Below, in pieces: positions 23,661 through 30,374 of a stretch of DNA of 32,913 nt. The DNA is from Yinghuangia soli (GTDB lineage: Bacteria > Actinomycetota > Actinomycetes > Streptomycetales > Streptomycetaceae): positions 212,455 to 245,367 of the forward strand of contig NZ_JAKFHA010000001.1 in assembly GCF_021502675.1 (NCBI RefSeq), read 5' to 3'. A program made the position numbers and the translations under genes. Numbering within the stretch: position 1 is the stretch's first letter; every line of letters begins with the position of its first letter. The notes below the pieces were generated by a model, which was not told the origin of the DNA, ran no database searches, and saw nothing but the letters and a program-made list of their open reading frames with translations.

Positions 23661-23680
23661 ATCGTTTGGCCTCAAACAAT
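23661..23680. promoter_or_regulatory. Operator copy 2, ATCGTTTG-N4-CAAACAAT, before the divergent ALDH gene
   Basis: ATCGTTTGGCCTCAAACAAT matches copy 1 at 18 of 20 positions and lies 27 bp upstream of the plus-strand aldehyde dehydrogenase ATG. The two centres are 74 bp apart, close to seven helical turns, so one regulator could bridge both sites. The intervening sequence must also carry both promoters. Confidence 0.7.
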
Positions 23681-23707
23681 AGCCTCGACCTGCGGGAGCC
23701 GGACGCC

Positions 23708-25192
23708 ATGACCGACCTCACCCACGCCGACTGGCAGGCCCGGGCCGCCGTCTTCCGGCCCGAGACGCACCACCGCATCGACGGCGCCGCGCATCCCGGC
23801 GGCGGCGCGGTGTTCACCGTCGTCTCTGCGCGCGACGGCCGCGTCCTCGCCGAGGTGGCCCGGGCCGGCCGGGCCGAGGCCGACCTCGCCGTCGCGGCCG
23901 CCCGCCGCGCCTTCGACACCGGCCCCTGGCCGCGGCTGTCCGCCACCGAGCGCGGACGCATGCTCGTCCGCCTGGCCGACCTGGTCGAGGCGCACCGCGA
24001 GGAACTGGCCCTCGCCATCTCGCTGGAGATGGGCAAGCCGGTGACCGAGGCGTACGCCATCGAACTGCGCGCGGTCGCCAACACCTTCCGCTGGTACGGC
24101 GAGGCCGCCGACAAGCTCGTCGACGAGGCCCCGCAGACCGCCCACGACGCGGTCGCCCTGGTCACCCGCGAACCGGTCGGCGTCGTCGCGGCCGTCGTCC
24201 CCTGGAACTTCCCGCTCACCATGGCCGCCTGGAAGGTCGCCCCGGCCCTCGCGACCGGCTGCACGGTCGTCCTCAAGCCCGCCGAGCAGTCCCCGCTCTC
24301 CGCGCTCCTCCTCGGCCGCCTGGCCGACGAGGCCGGCCTGCCGCCCGGCGTCTTCAACGTCATCGCCGGGGAAGGCCCCGAGGCGGGCCGCGCGCTCGGC
24401 CTGCACCCGGACGTCGACGTCCTCGCCTTCACCGGCTCCACCGCGGTCGGCCGGCACTTCCTGCGCTACTCCGCGGACTCCAACCTCAAGCGCGTCTGGC
24501 TCGAACTCGGCGGGAAGTCACCGAACATCGTGCTCCCCGACGCCCCCGACCTGGCCGCCGCCGCGGCCACCGCCGCCTGGGGCATCTTCTTCAACCAGGG
24601 CGAGATGTGCACCGCACCCTCCCGCCTCCTGGTCCACTCCTCGGTCGCCGACCAGGTCGTGGACGCCGTCGTCGCACGCGCCCGTACGCTCCGCGTCGGC
24701 GACCCGCTCGACCCGGCCACCGACATGGGCGCCCTCGTCTCCGAGCAGCACCTCAAGAACGTCGAGTCGCACATCGCCACCGCCCTCGCCGAAGGCGCCC
24801 GCCTCCGCACCGGCGGCGCCCGCCTCGACCGCCCCGGCTGCTACCTCGAACCCACGGTCTTCGACCAGGTCACCCCGTCGCACTCCCTCGCCCGCAACGA
24901 GGTCTTCGGCCCTGTCCTCGCCGTCCTCACCTTCGACACCGAGGACGAGGCCGTCGCCCTCGCCAACGACACCGACTACGGCCTGGCCGCAGCCGTCTGG
25001 ACGTCCGACATCTCGGCCGCACACCGCATCTCACGCCGCATCAAGGCCGGCACGGTCTGGGTCAACTGCTACGAAGAGGGCGGTCTCAACGTCCCGTTCG
25101 GCGGCATGAAGCAGTCCGGCCACGGCCGCGACAAGTCCCTGCACGCCCTCGACAAGTACACCGACCTCAAGACCACGTGGATCCAACTGTGA
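23708..25192 (+). CDS. Aldehyde dehydrogenase (PuuC-like)
   Basis: A 494-residue NAD(P)-dependent aldehyde dehydrogenase. The catalytic Cys301 is in FFNQGEMCTAPSRLLV, the Glu in LELGGKSPNIVL and the Asn in PWNFPLTMAAWK. The pattern resembles the PuuC/gamma-glutamyl-gamma-aminobutyraldehyde or betaine/aromatic aldehyde group. The next gene, overlapping by 4 bp (GTGA), encodes a PuuD-like gamma-glutamyl hydrolase, which favours oxidation of a gamma-glutamylated amino-aldehyde. It is divergent from the hpaE-like gene and shares the operator pair, so an aromatic aldehyde such as 3,4-dihydroxyphenylacetaldehyde is an alternative substrate. ATG 23708 has GGGAG upstream. Confidence 0.85.
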   Translation: MTDLTHADWQARAAVFRPETHHRIDGAAHPGGGAVFTVVSARDGRVLAEVARAGRAEADLAVAAARRAFDTGPWPRLSATERGRMLVRLADLVEAHREELALAISLEMGKPVTEAYAIELRAVANTFRWYGEAADKLVDEAPQTAHDAVALVTREPVGVVAAVVPWNFPLTMAAWKVAPALATGCTVVLKPAEQSPLSALLLGRLADEAGLPPGVFNVIAGEGPEAGRALGLHPDVDVLAFTGSTAVGRHFLRYSADSNLKRVWLELGGKSPNIVLPDAPDLAAAAATAAWGIFFNQGEMCTAPSRLLVHSSVADQVVDAVVARARTLRVGDPLDPATDMGALVSEQHLKNVESHIATALAEGARLRTGGARLDRPGCYLEPTVFDQVTPSHSLARNEVFGPVLAVLTFDTEDEAVALANDTDYGLAAAVWTSDISAAHRISRRIKAGTVWVNCYEEGGLNVPFGGMKQSGHGRDKSLHALDKYTDLKTTWIQL

Positions 25193-25899
25193 GCCCCCGC
25201 CCGCTGATCGCGCTCCCCTGCCGCTTCGCGGAGCGCACCTCCGCGCTCCGCTACTCCGCCGAGGTCACCGCCCGCGCCCTCGCCGAAGCGGTCTACGCCT
25301 CCGGCGGCGAGCCGTTCATGATGCACCCCGCCGACCCCGGCTCCGCCGCCGAACGCCTGGCCCGCTGCGACGGCTTGCTCCTCCCCGGCGGCGGCGACCT
25401 CGCCCCGCACACTTACGGCGCCGCCGACGTCCACGACGAGGTGTACGACGTCGACGACGCCCAGGACGCCTTCGACCTCGCCGCCGCCCGCCACGCCCTG
25501 GCCACGGGCCTGCCGACTCTCGCCATCTGCCGCGGCATGCAGGTCGCCAACGTGGCCCTCGGCGGCACCCTCACCCAGGACATGCCGGTGCACCACCGCC
25601 ACGTCGTCCACCCCGTACGCCTGCGCCCCGACTCCGCGGTCGCCACCGCCATGCGCACCGAGAAGCCCGACGTCTCCTGCTACCACCACCAGTGCATAGA
25701 CCGCCTGGGCCGAGGCCTCACCGCCACCGCCAGAGCCACCGACGGCACCGTGGAGGCCGTCGAACTCCGCGACCACCCGGCCCTGTTCCTCGCCGTCCAA
25801 TGGCACCCCGAAGACACCGCGGCAACCGACACCGCCCAAGCCGCCCTCTTCGCAGCCCTCACCGACCACGCCCGCAGCTCAGCAGCCACGAACTGGTGA
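25189..25899 (+). CDS. Class I glutamine amidotransferase-like gamma-glutamyl hydrolase (PuuD-like)
   Basis: A 236-residue member of the peptidase C26/PuuD family. The nucleophile Cys114 lies in AICRGMQVANVALGG, and His206 and Glu208 in VQWHPED complete the triad. LLLPGGGDLAPHTYG is the oxyanion region. PuuD of E. coli splits gamma-glutamyl-GABA to glutamate and GABA in putrescine breakdown. The start GTG overlaps the aldehyde dehydrogenase stop (GTGA), so the pair is translated together and probably acts on the same gamma-glutamyl intermediate. A glutamate-amine ligase and an oxidase of such a pathway are not in the window. Confidence 0.85.
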   Translation: MSPRPLIALPCRFAERTSALRYSAEVTARALAEAVYASGGEPFMMHPADPGSAAERLARCDGLLLPGGGDLAPHTYGAADVHDEVYDVDDAQDAFDLAAARHALATGLPTLAICRGMQVANVALGGTLTQDMPVHHRHVVHPVRLRPDSAVATAMRTEKPDVSCYHHQCIDRLGRGLTATARATDGTVEAVELRDHPALFLAVQWHPEDTAATDTAQAALFAALTDHARSSAATNW

Positions 25900-25937
25900 C
25901 ACCATCGCACTACCTTGACGGCGAAACACCCCGATAT

Positions 25938-25969
25938 GGAGGCCGCAGTCCATGACTGCGGCCTCCTTT
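25938..25969 (+). terminator. 13-bp perfect hairpin terminator with short T tract
   Basis: GGAGGCCGCAGTC, a CAT loop and GACTGCGGCCTCC form a perfect 13-bp stem followed by TTT, 38 bp after the PuuD-like stop. This is the clearest intrinsic terminator of the window and separates the catabolic operon from the sigma/protease cassette. The remaining bases to 26085 presumably carry the sigma-factor promoter; I see no definite -35/-10 pair. Confidence 0.85.
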
Positions 25970-26085
25970 GCGAGCCTTCACACACGAGTCGCCGCTACGA
26001 CTAAACCTCATCGGGCAGTGCTTCGTCTTGATAGGCAGAAGGTCCGTGACGACCGGACGCGGCGACCAGCCAGGACAGGCAGGCC

Positions 26086-26616
26086 ATGGGGGATATGAGG
26101 CGGGCTCTGCACGAGCTGGTTACGGTCCGTGGGGCCGCGCTCAAGCGGAGCGCTTTCCTGTTGCGTGGGGACAACCACGGAGCTGACGACCTCCTACAGG
26201 AGGCCCTGGCTCGCACGCTGGCGCGCAGGGCAACGCACGATTTGCAGCAGTTGGAAGCGTACGTGCGCCGAACCATGGTCAACCTGGAGATCGACCGGGG
26301 ACGGCGGCGGACTCGCTGGCGCTCGACCGAACTGCAACTCTCCGGACACATAGTGACCGTCGACAAGGACCGCGCCGACGAGGTGTGCGATCGCCTGTCC
26401 CTGCGGGACGCCCTCGCGGTACTCCCCGCCCGACAACGCGCGTGCGTCGTCCTGCACTACTACGAGGATCTGCCCGTCGCCGAGATCGCCGAGATGCTCG
26501 ACTGCCGTCCCGGCACTGTCAAGGCCCATCTGCACGACGCGCGCAAGACCCTGCGCCGGCACTGGTCCGACACACCACTCGCGCTGAGCCACACGGCCAA
26601 GGAGGAAGAATCGTGA
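26086..26616 (+). CDS. SigE-family ECF RNA polymerase sigma factor
   Basis: A 176-residue ECF sigma factor. Region 2 spans about residues 12-80 (LKRSAFLLRGDNHGADDLLQEALARTLARR.. LEAYVRRTMVNLEIDRGRRRTRWR) and region 4 about 104-160 (ALAVLPARQRACVVLHYYEDLPVAEIAEMLDCRPGTVKAHLHDARKTLRR). The pattern is that of the actinobacterial SigE-family group (TIGR02983), usually paired with a downstream single-pass membrane protein. ATG 26086 is chosen; ATG 26095 is also possible. The stop overlaps the next gene (GTGATG), so the two are coupled. Its target promoters are unknown; the downstream protease operon is the obvious candidate. Codon use is less GC-biased than in the flanking loci. Confidence 0.88.
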   Translation: MGDMRRALHELVTVRGAALKRSAFLLRGDNHGADDLLQEALARTLARRATHDLQQLEAYVRRTMVNLEIDRGRRRTRWRSTELQLSGHIVTVDKDRADEVCDRLSLRDALAVLPARQRACVVLHYYEDLPVAEIAEMLDCRPGTVKAHLHDARKTLRRHWSDTPLALSHTAKEEES

Positions 26617-27371
26617 TGGACTTGGGCAAGAGCAACCTCTCGGAGGCGCTGGCCAGGGAGGCCGACCAGGCCGACAGCCCTCTCGAGACAATCGATTACG
26701 ACCGTGTCCTGGCACGTACAGCCACCCTTCGCCGACGCCGCCGATCCGGAATCGCTGTGACCAGCTCGCTGCTGGCGACAGCCGTCATTTCAGGCGCCGT
26801 ACTGGCAACCTCCATGTTCCGCTCCGACAGCGCTCCCCAGGCTGCCGCGGGCGCGGCGTCAACCCCAGGGGCTACTCCGTCCGCGCCGCTACCGACGCAG
26901 TCGACCTTGGACGACGAGATCCGAATTCTCAGACCGCTTCGGGATGCCGCGGATACCGCCGCCAAGGTGGGCGAAGGCTCCCTGGGCGGCATCTACACCA
27001 ACGTCCGCATCGTCGCCGAGTCTGGAACCGTCACCGTCTACCTGACCGACCTCAGCCGCCAAGGCGACTTTCGGGACGCCATGGCGAAGCATTCCCCCGC
27101 CCTCGACCTGTCCGTAGTGAGCTTCCAGCAGGGAATGGCGACCCGAGCACAGTGCACATCCGCGAAGCAGCAGATCGGTATCATCATCGGCACGCGGGCT
27201 CTGGTGACCTCCGCCAGCGACTGCTCTTACATCCAGGTCACGGTCCCCGACCCTGCCGCGGTGCAAGCCCGGCTCGATGACCCGAGCAGCAAGGCCTCCG
27301 GTACAGGGATTCCTGTACGAGTCGTCCAGGGCAATCCCCCCGCTTTCGCACCCGGCACAATAACGGATTGA
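26616..27371 (+). CDS. Single-pass membrane protein, putative anti-sigma factor with protease-propeptide-like ectodomain
   Basis: A 251-residue protein. Residues 1-44 are cytoplasmic with a strongly basic stretch (TLRRRRRS) before a transmembrane segment at ~45-66 (GIAVTSSLLATAVISGAVLATSMF). A Pro/Ser/Ala-rich linker (~70-97) leads to an extracytoplasmic domain, ~98-251. There is no zinc-finger anti-sigma motif; the anti-sigma role is inferred from coupling to the sigma gene and from topology. The ectodomain matches the protease region at 27500-28804: both have DE..ILRPLRD.AD, then Y..VR, VYLT and a later ..V.DP.AV. Two cysteines (180, 203) could form a disulfide. GGAGG seven bases before GTG 26613 and ten before ATG 26616 supports either start. 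Confidence 0.7.
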   Translation: MDLGKSNLSEALAREADQADSPLETIDYDRVLARTATLRRRRRSGIAVTSSLLATAVISGAVLATSMFRSDSAPQAAAGAASTPGATPSAPLPTQSTLDDEIRILRPLRDAADTAAKVGEGSLGGIYTNVRIVAESGTVTVYLTDLSRQGDFRDAMAKHSPALDLSVVSFQQGMATRAQCTSAKQQIGIIIGTRALVTSASDCSYIQVTVPDPAAVQARLDDPSSKASGTGIPVRVVQGNPPAFAPGTITD

Positions 27372-27381
27372 TCGCCCGAGG

Positions 27382-27496
27382 TCCCCCAAATTCGACATTG
27401 CACTTTGATCGGTCTGCCAATTGCTTGAGCAAGGCACTCCCATTAAGGTCAGAACGCGCCCGACGGGATCGTTGGCGCAATGTCTAATTTGGGGGA
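27382..27496 (+). promoter_or_regulatory. Long-range inverted repeat that can mask the protease ribosome-binding site
   Basis: Positions 27382-27401 and 27477-27496 (GCAATGTCTAATTTGGGGGA) pair over 20 bp with a single mismatch. The right arm contains the GGGGGA ribosome-binding site, and the ATG follows after three bases. The 75-bp loop has its own small hairpin (TTGCT..AGCAA near 27421-27432). If transcribed as one RNA the left arm would cover the ribosome-binding site. Alternatively the arms are two inverted copies of a protein-binding site, or a mobile-element scar. The promoter of the protease operon must lie within or before this region. Confidence 0.5.
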
Positions 27497-27499
27497 TTC

Positions 27500-28804
27500 A
27501 TGCGCAAGCCAAGAAAGTCATGGTCTGTCGCCGCGGTAGGTGGACTGGTTTCGGCCTGCCTTATCGGAACAGTGACCCCTTCGTCGCAGGCCGCCGAAGG
27601 CGAACCGCAGACAGTACAGGAGTTCACCGCACTCTCCCGTGATGAGCAGCTCGCCATACTTCGCCCCCTGCGCGATTTCGCTGATGCCGTGGACAAGACG
27701 GCACGAGAGCACGCCGCCGACGTGTATTCAGGAGTTCGACTGGATCCGCTGGCACGCCGCGTGGATGTCTATCTGACGCAGCGCGACCGCTCGGACGAGA
27801 TCCTCGCCGCCGCCAAGAAGAACCATCCCGGAATCGACATCAGCGTCGCCCGGGTGAACGCGTCGAAATACACGCGCCTGGACCTTGCGGAGGCGCGCAA
27901 GCGTCTGACCATGGGACTACGCGAAAACCCCGGCCTGCCCTATAGGATCGTCTCCATTGCCGTGCCTTCTGACGGCCACGGCCTCAAGGTGGGTGTCACC
28001 GACCCTTCGGCCGTCCCATCGGGCGAAGGGTCGGTCGCGGCGCGAGGAGCATCCGACATTCCGGACCCGGCCGCCTTGGCAGGCGTGGATACCACGATAT
28101 CCAAGCAGGCTCCCATGCACCCCTCAAATCGCCGTATGAATGACCTTGATCCCTACACCGGCGGCGCTCGCATAGTCAACCCGGCCGCACAGGCCGAATG
28201 CTCCGCCGGTTTTCCCGTCAGGTTTTCGGATGGGAACCCTGGGATGGTGACCGCCAATCATTGCGTCACGCCCGGAAATAATGCCGACCAGATCAATCGG
28301 CCGGACGGGGGGAAACTCGGCGTAATCTCCGATCGCGAGCCGTACTACGACGCTGCGGTCTACCGCACCAACGCCCCGGTTGCACCCTATCTCTACTATG
28401 GCGCCTGGAACTCCGACCAAAAAGGGCTGATCATATCCACCGGCGGTACCCAAGACGGTGACTACGTCTGCAACGGCGGTTCGGTGATCGGCCAAAAATG
28501 CGGGATCCGCGTGGACGACGCCGACTCCTATCTGGTCGACGATTGGGGCAACGTCTGGGCGGCGGGGGTGTCGGCATCCCAGGCCAATAACGCCGCTGCC
28601 GGCATAAGCGGCGACAGCGGTGGACCCGTGTATGAATACCTCGGAACTGACTCCGGTGGAATGCCTCTTGTGCAGGTCCGTGGAATAGTCAACGCGATCG
28701 CCAATAACGGACCTGGAACTCCCGACGTGCACCTGTTCTTCGCCAGGGCCTATGACATCCTGAACCGCTTCGAGGCAGACACGGTCCAGGGGCAGCCATC
28801 ATGA
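27500..28804 (+). CDS. Secreted trypsin-like (S1) serine protease with N-terminal propeptide domain
   Basis: A 434-residue exported protease. The signal peptide is residues 1-~32 (RKPRKSW, then AAVGGLVSACLIGTV.. SSQAA). Residues ~38-200 form a propeptide-like domain (DEQLAILRPLRDFADAV.. VYSGVRLDPLARRVDVYLTQ). The S1 catalytic domain follows from ~225, with His254 (TANHC), Asp284 (YYDAAVY) and Ser373 (GDSGGP) all present, and likely disulfides Cys234-Cys255 and Cys324-Cys334. The layout resembles alpha-lytic/streptogrisin-type proteases, whose prosegment assists folding, though this prosegment is distinctive and resembles the ectodomain of the neighbouring membrane protein. A GGGGGA site precedes the ATG closely. 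It overlaps the next gene by 4 bp (ATGA). Codon use is less GC-rich than in the flanking loci. Confidence 0.88.
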   Translation: MRKPRKSWSVAAVGGLVSACLIGTVTPSSQAAEGEPQTVQEFTALSRDEQLAILRPLRDFADAVDKTAREHAADVYSGVRLDPLARRVDVYLTQRDRSDEILAAAKKNHPGIDISVARVNASKYTRLDLAEARKRLTMGLRENPGLPYRIVSIAVPSDGHGLKVGVTDPSAVPSGEGSVAARGASDIPDPAALAGVDTTISKQAPMHPSNRRMNDLDPYTGGARIVNPAAQAECSAGFPVRFSDGNPGMVTANHCVTPGNNADQINRPDGGKLGVISDREPYYDAAVYRTNAPVAPYLYYGAWNSDQKGLIISTGGTQDGDYVCNGGSVIGQKCGIRVDDADSYLVDDWGNVWAAGVSASQANNAAAGISGDSGGPVYEYLGTDSGGMPLVQVRGIVNAIANNGPGTPDVHLFFARAYDILNRFEADTVQGQPS

Positions 28805-29400
28805 CTGAAATTTCATCGCAGTCCCGGTTTGCAAGGCCAGACATCTCCCCTATGTTTCGGGCGAACAGATCGATCAGGGTGAGACCGGCCGACGACGCCG
28901 ATATCCCCTTCCTATGGGCTCTGTTCGCAACCGACGAAGTCTCCTACCGTTGGGTCTACCGCGGACGCATACCGACCCCCGAATCGATACGAATGAACCT
29001 GCAAAGGCCCGACGTCCTCGGCCACATCATCGAGGACACCAGAGGCCAAAAGCAGTTGGGATACGTCGGAGCCTTCGACGTCAACGACCGAAATGGGCAC
29101 GCACAACTGGGAACAGTTGTCGGCCCGGATCAGCAGCAGACTGGCGTCGGCGTGACGGCGACCATGCTGTTCGCCGACTACCTATTCACGATCCTGCCAC
29201 TGCGAAAGTTGTACTTGCAGTCGCTCGACTACAACTACGCGCAGTTCAGCAGCCTTGTGTCCCGCGGCTACGCAAGCGTCGAGGGCGTTCTTCGCGAGCA
29301 TGAATTCTTTGCCGGCCGGTACTGGGACATCCATGTCCTGTCCGTGACCCGGGAACAGTTCAAACTCGCGAGCGAGCGGATGCGCCTCAGAGAGCGCTGA
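28801..29400 (+). CDS. GNAT family acetyltransferase
   Basis: A 199-residue RimJ/RimL-like N-acetyltransferase. The core begins at about residue 25 (SIRVRPADDADIPFLWALFATDE). Acetyl-CoA binding is expected in LGTVVGPDQQQTGVGVTATMLFADYLF, and the C-terminal part is KLYLQSLDYNYAQFSSLVSRGYASVEGVLREHEFFAGRYWDIHVLSVTREQF. The start overlaps the protease stop as ATGA, so synthesis is tied to the protease. The acceptor is unknown; because the protease is secreted and this enzyme has no signal peptide, it probably acts on something inside the cell made for, or in response to, the same programme. It is the last gene of the cassette. Confidence 0.85.
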   Translation: MTEISSQSRFARPDISPMFRANRSIRVRPADDADIPFLWALFATDEVSYRWVYRGRIPTPESIRMNLQRPDVLGHIIEDTRGQKQLGYVGAFDVNDRNGHAQLGTVVGPDQQQTGVGVTATMLFADYLFTILPLRKLYLQSLDYNYAQFSSLVSRGYASVEGVLREHEFFAGRYWDIHVLSVTREQFKLASERMRLRER

Positions 29401-29464
29401 CGGAACGCTCGCGCACACGCGCGTCCGGAATCCGTCCCTGCGTCGCGAAACACATAAAGACGCC

Positions 29465-29485
29465 CTCCCGGTCTCGGACCGGGAG
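29465..29485. terminator. 9-bp perfect hairpin between convergent genes
   Basis: CTCCCGGTC, a TCG loop and GACCGGGAG lie 65 bp past the GNAT stop. On the minus strand the stem is followed within a few bases by a TTTAT stretch, so it may serve as a bidirectional terminator for the GNAT and MarR genes. The rest of 29401-29609 holds no gene that I can support. Confidence 0.65.
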
Positions 29486-29609
29486 TGCGCTGCCGCTCCG
29501 CAAGGGACATGACAGAAGCTAAAGTTGCAGCCTGGCCTGCCTGGCTCACGAAAGATCTCCGCCAACTGAAATCGGCACCTCGACGCGCATGGAATACCGC
29601 CGAACAGCG

Positions 29610-30188
29610 TCAGGAACCGCTCTTCGGGCGGCGGCCGCTGCGGCGCGGTTTCGGGGCCGCGCCCGCGAGGAGTTCCTCGCGGCGTTCGTCGCCCTTGGCC
29701 TCCAGGCGGGCGACGATCTTGCGGAGGCTGTCGGCGAGTTTGAGGCAGTCGGCCGAGGAGAGGTCGTCCGTCACAAACGCCTCCTCGGCGTTGAAGGCCG
29801 GGAAGACGCGCGACATCAATTCGTCGCCCTCGGGGGTGAGCGCGAGCAGGACGAGACGGCCGTCGGAGGCGTGCTGGGTGCGGCGCAGCAGCCCGCGGGA
29901 CTCCAGGGTGCGGGCGACGCCGGTGAGCGTGCCCTTGGAGATGCCGGCCTCCTCGGCGACGTGCCGGGTCTCCGACTCGCCCCAGATCCAGACCTCCCAC
30001 AGCACGGTGAACGCGGTCCAGGTGAGCTCGGCCTCGCGCAGCACCGAGTTCTCCAGGTGCTGCCGGACGGCGGTGGCAGCGCGGTAGATGTTCGACACGG
30101 CGGCCATCTGCTCGCGGCGCAGCGGAATGTCGCCGAGGCGCTCCTGGACGACCTTCTCGGTCTCGATGATGGTCCGCTTGCCGGTCAC
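29610..30188 (-). CDS. MarR family transcriptional regulator
   Basis: A 192-residue winged-helix regulator. The N-terminal helices are LRREQMAAVSNIYRAATAVRQHLENSVLREAELTWTAFTVLWEVW; the recognition region is ETRHVAEEAGISKGTLTGVARTLESRGLLRRTQHASDGRLVLLALTPEGDEL, a textbook MarR wing. It is longer than the ~145-residue minimal MarR, with a ~25-residue basic C-terminal tail. The start is uncertain: GTG 30188 has GGGAG about ten bases upstream, GTG 30194 four. It is divergent from an APC permease and probably regulates itself and that permease. It could also be the regulator of the hpa-like locus, which lacks an adjacent one. Base composition returns here to the high-GC background. Confidence 0.85.
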   Translation of the reverse strand: MTGKRTIIETEKVVQERLGDIPLRREQMAAVSNIYRAATAVRQHLENSVLREAELTWTAFTVLWEVWIWGESETRHVAEEAGISKGTLTGVARTLESRGLLRRTQHASDGRLVLLALTPEGDELMSRVFPAFNAEEAFVTDDLSSADCLKLADSLRKIVARLEAKGDERREELLAGAAPKPRRSGRRPKSGS

Positions 30189-30274
30189 TTCCACGTACTC
30201 CCATCTGTGCGGGCGGCGCCGAGGGGTGCGCTGCTCCGTCCGGAAATCTAGCTCTTGTGGCGGCCTGTTTGCAT

Positions 30275-30306
30275 CCGTACGATCAGCGTCACCCCAGATC
30301 GTACGG
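30275..30306. promoter_or_regulatory. CCGTACGATC-N12-GATCGTACGG palindrome between the MarR and permease genes
   Basis: Perfect 10-bp arms are separated by 12 bp. Weaker symmetry extends outwards (TTTG.A on the left, TCCAAA on the right), giving a near-palindrome of roughly 48 bp from about 30267 to 30314. It lies 87 bp upstream of the MarR start and 69 bp upstream of the permease start. It is the natural candidate for the MarR operator, and is unlike the 20-bp operators at 23.6 kb except for the outer TTTG/CAAA. Confidence 0.6.
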
Positions 30307-30374
30307 GTCCAAATGATCTGCCGGGCGGCTTCCCCTGCCCACCGCCCGGTACGCCTCTCCCCCGGAGGTCCGTC

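Noticed and set aside
27382-27496. The inverted repeat as ends of a miniature transposable element
   Set aside because: There are no flanking direct repeats and the right arm coincides with the ribosome-binding site, so a leader or operator role is more economical, though not proven.
29509-29640. Small plus-strand frame starting MTEAKVAAWPAWLTKDL after the GNAT gene
   Set aside because: It has a passable ribosome-binding site but runs into the antisense of the MarR gene, shows no recognisable domain and lies behind a terminator-like hairpin.
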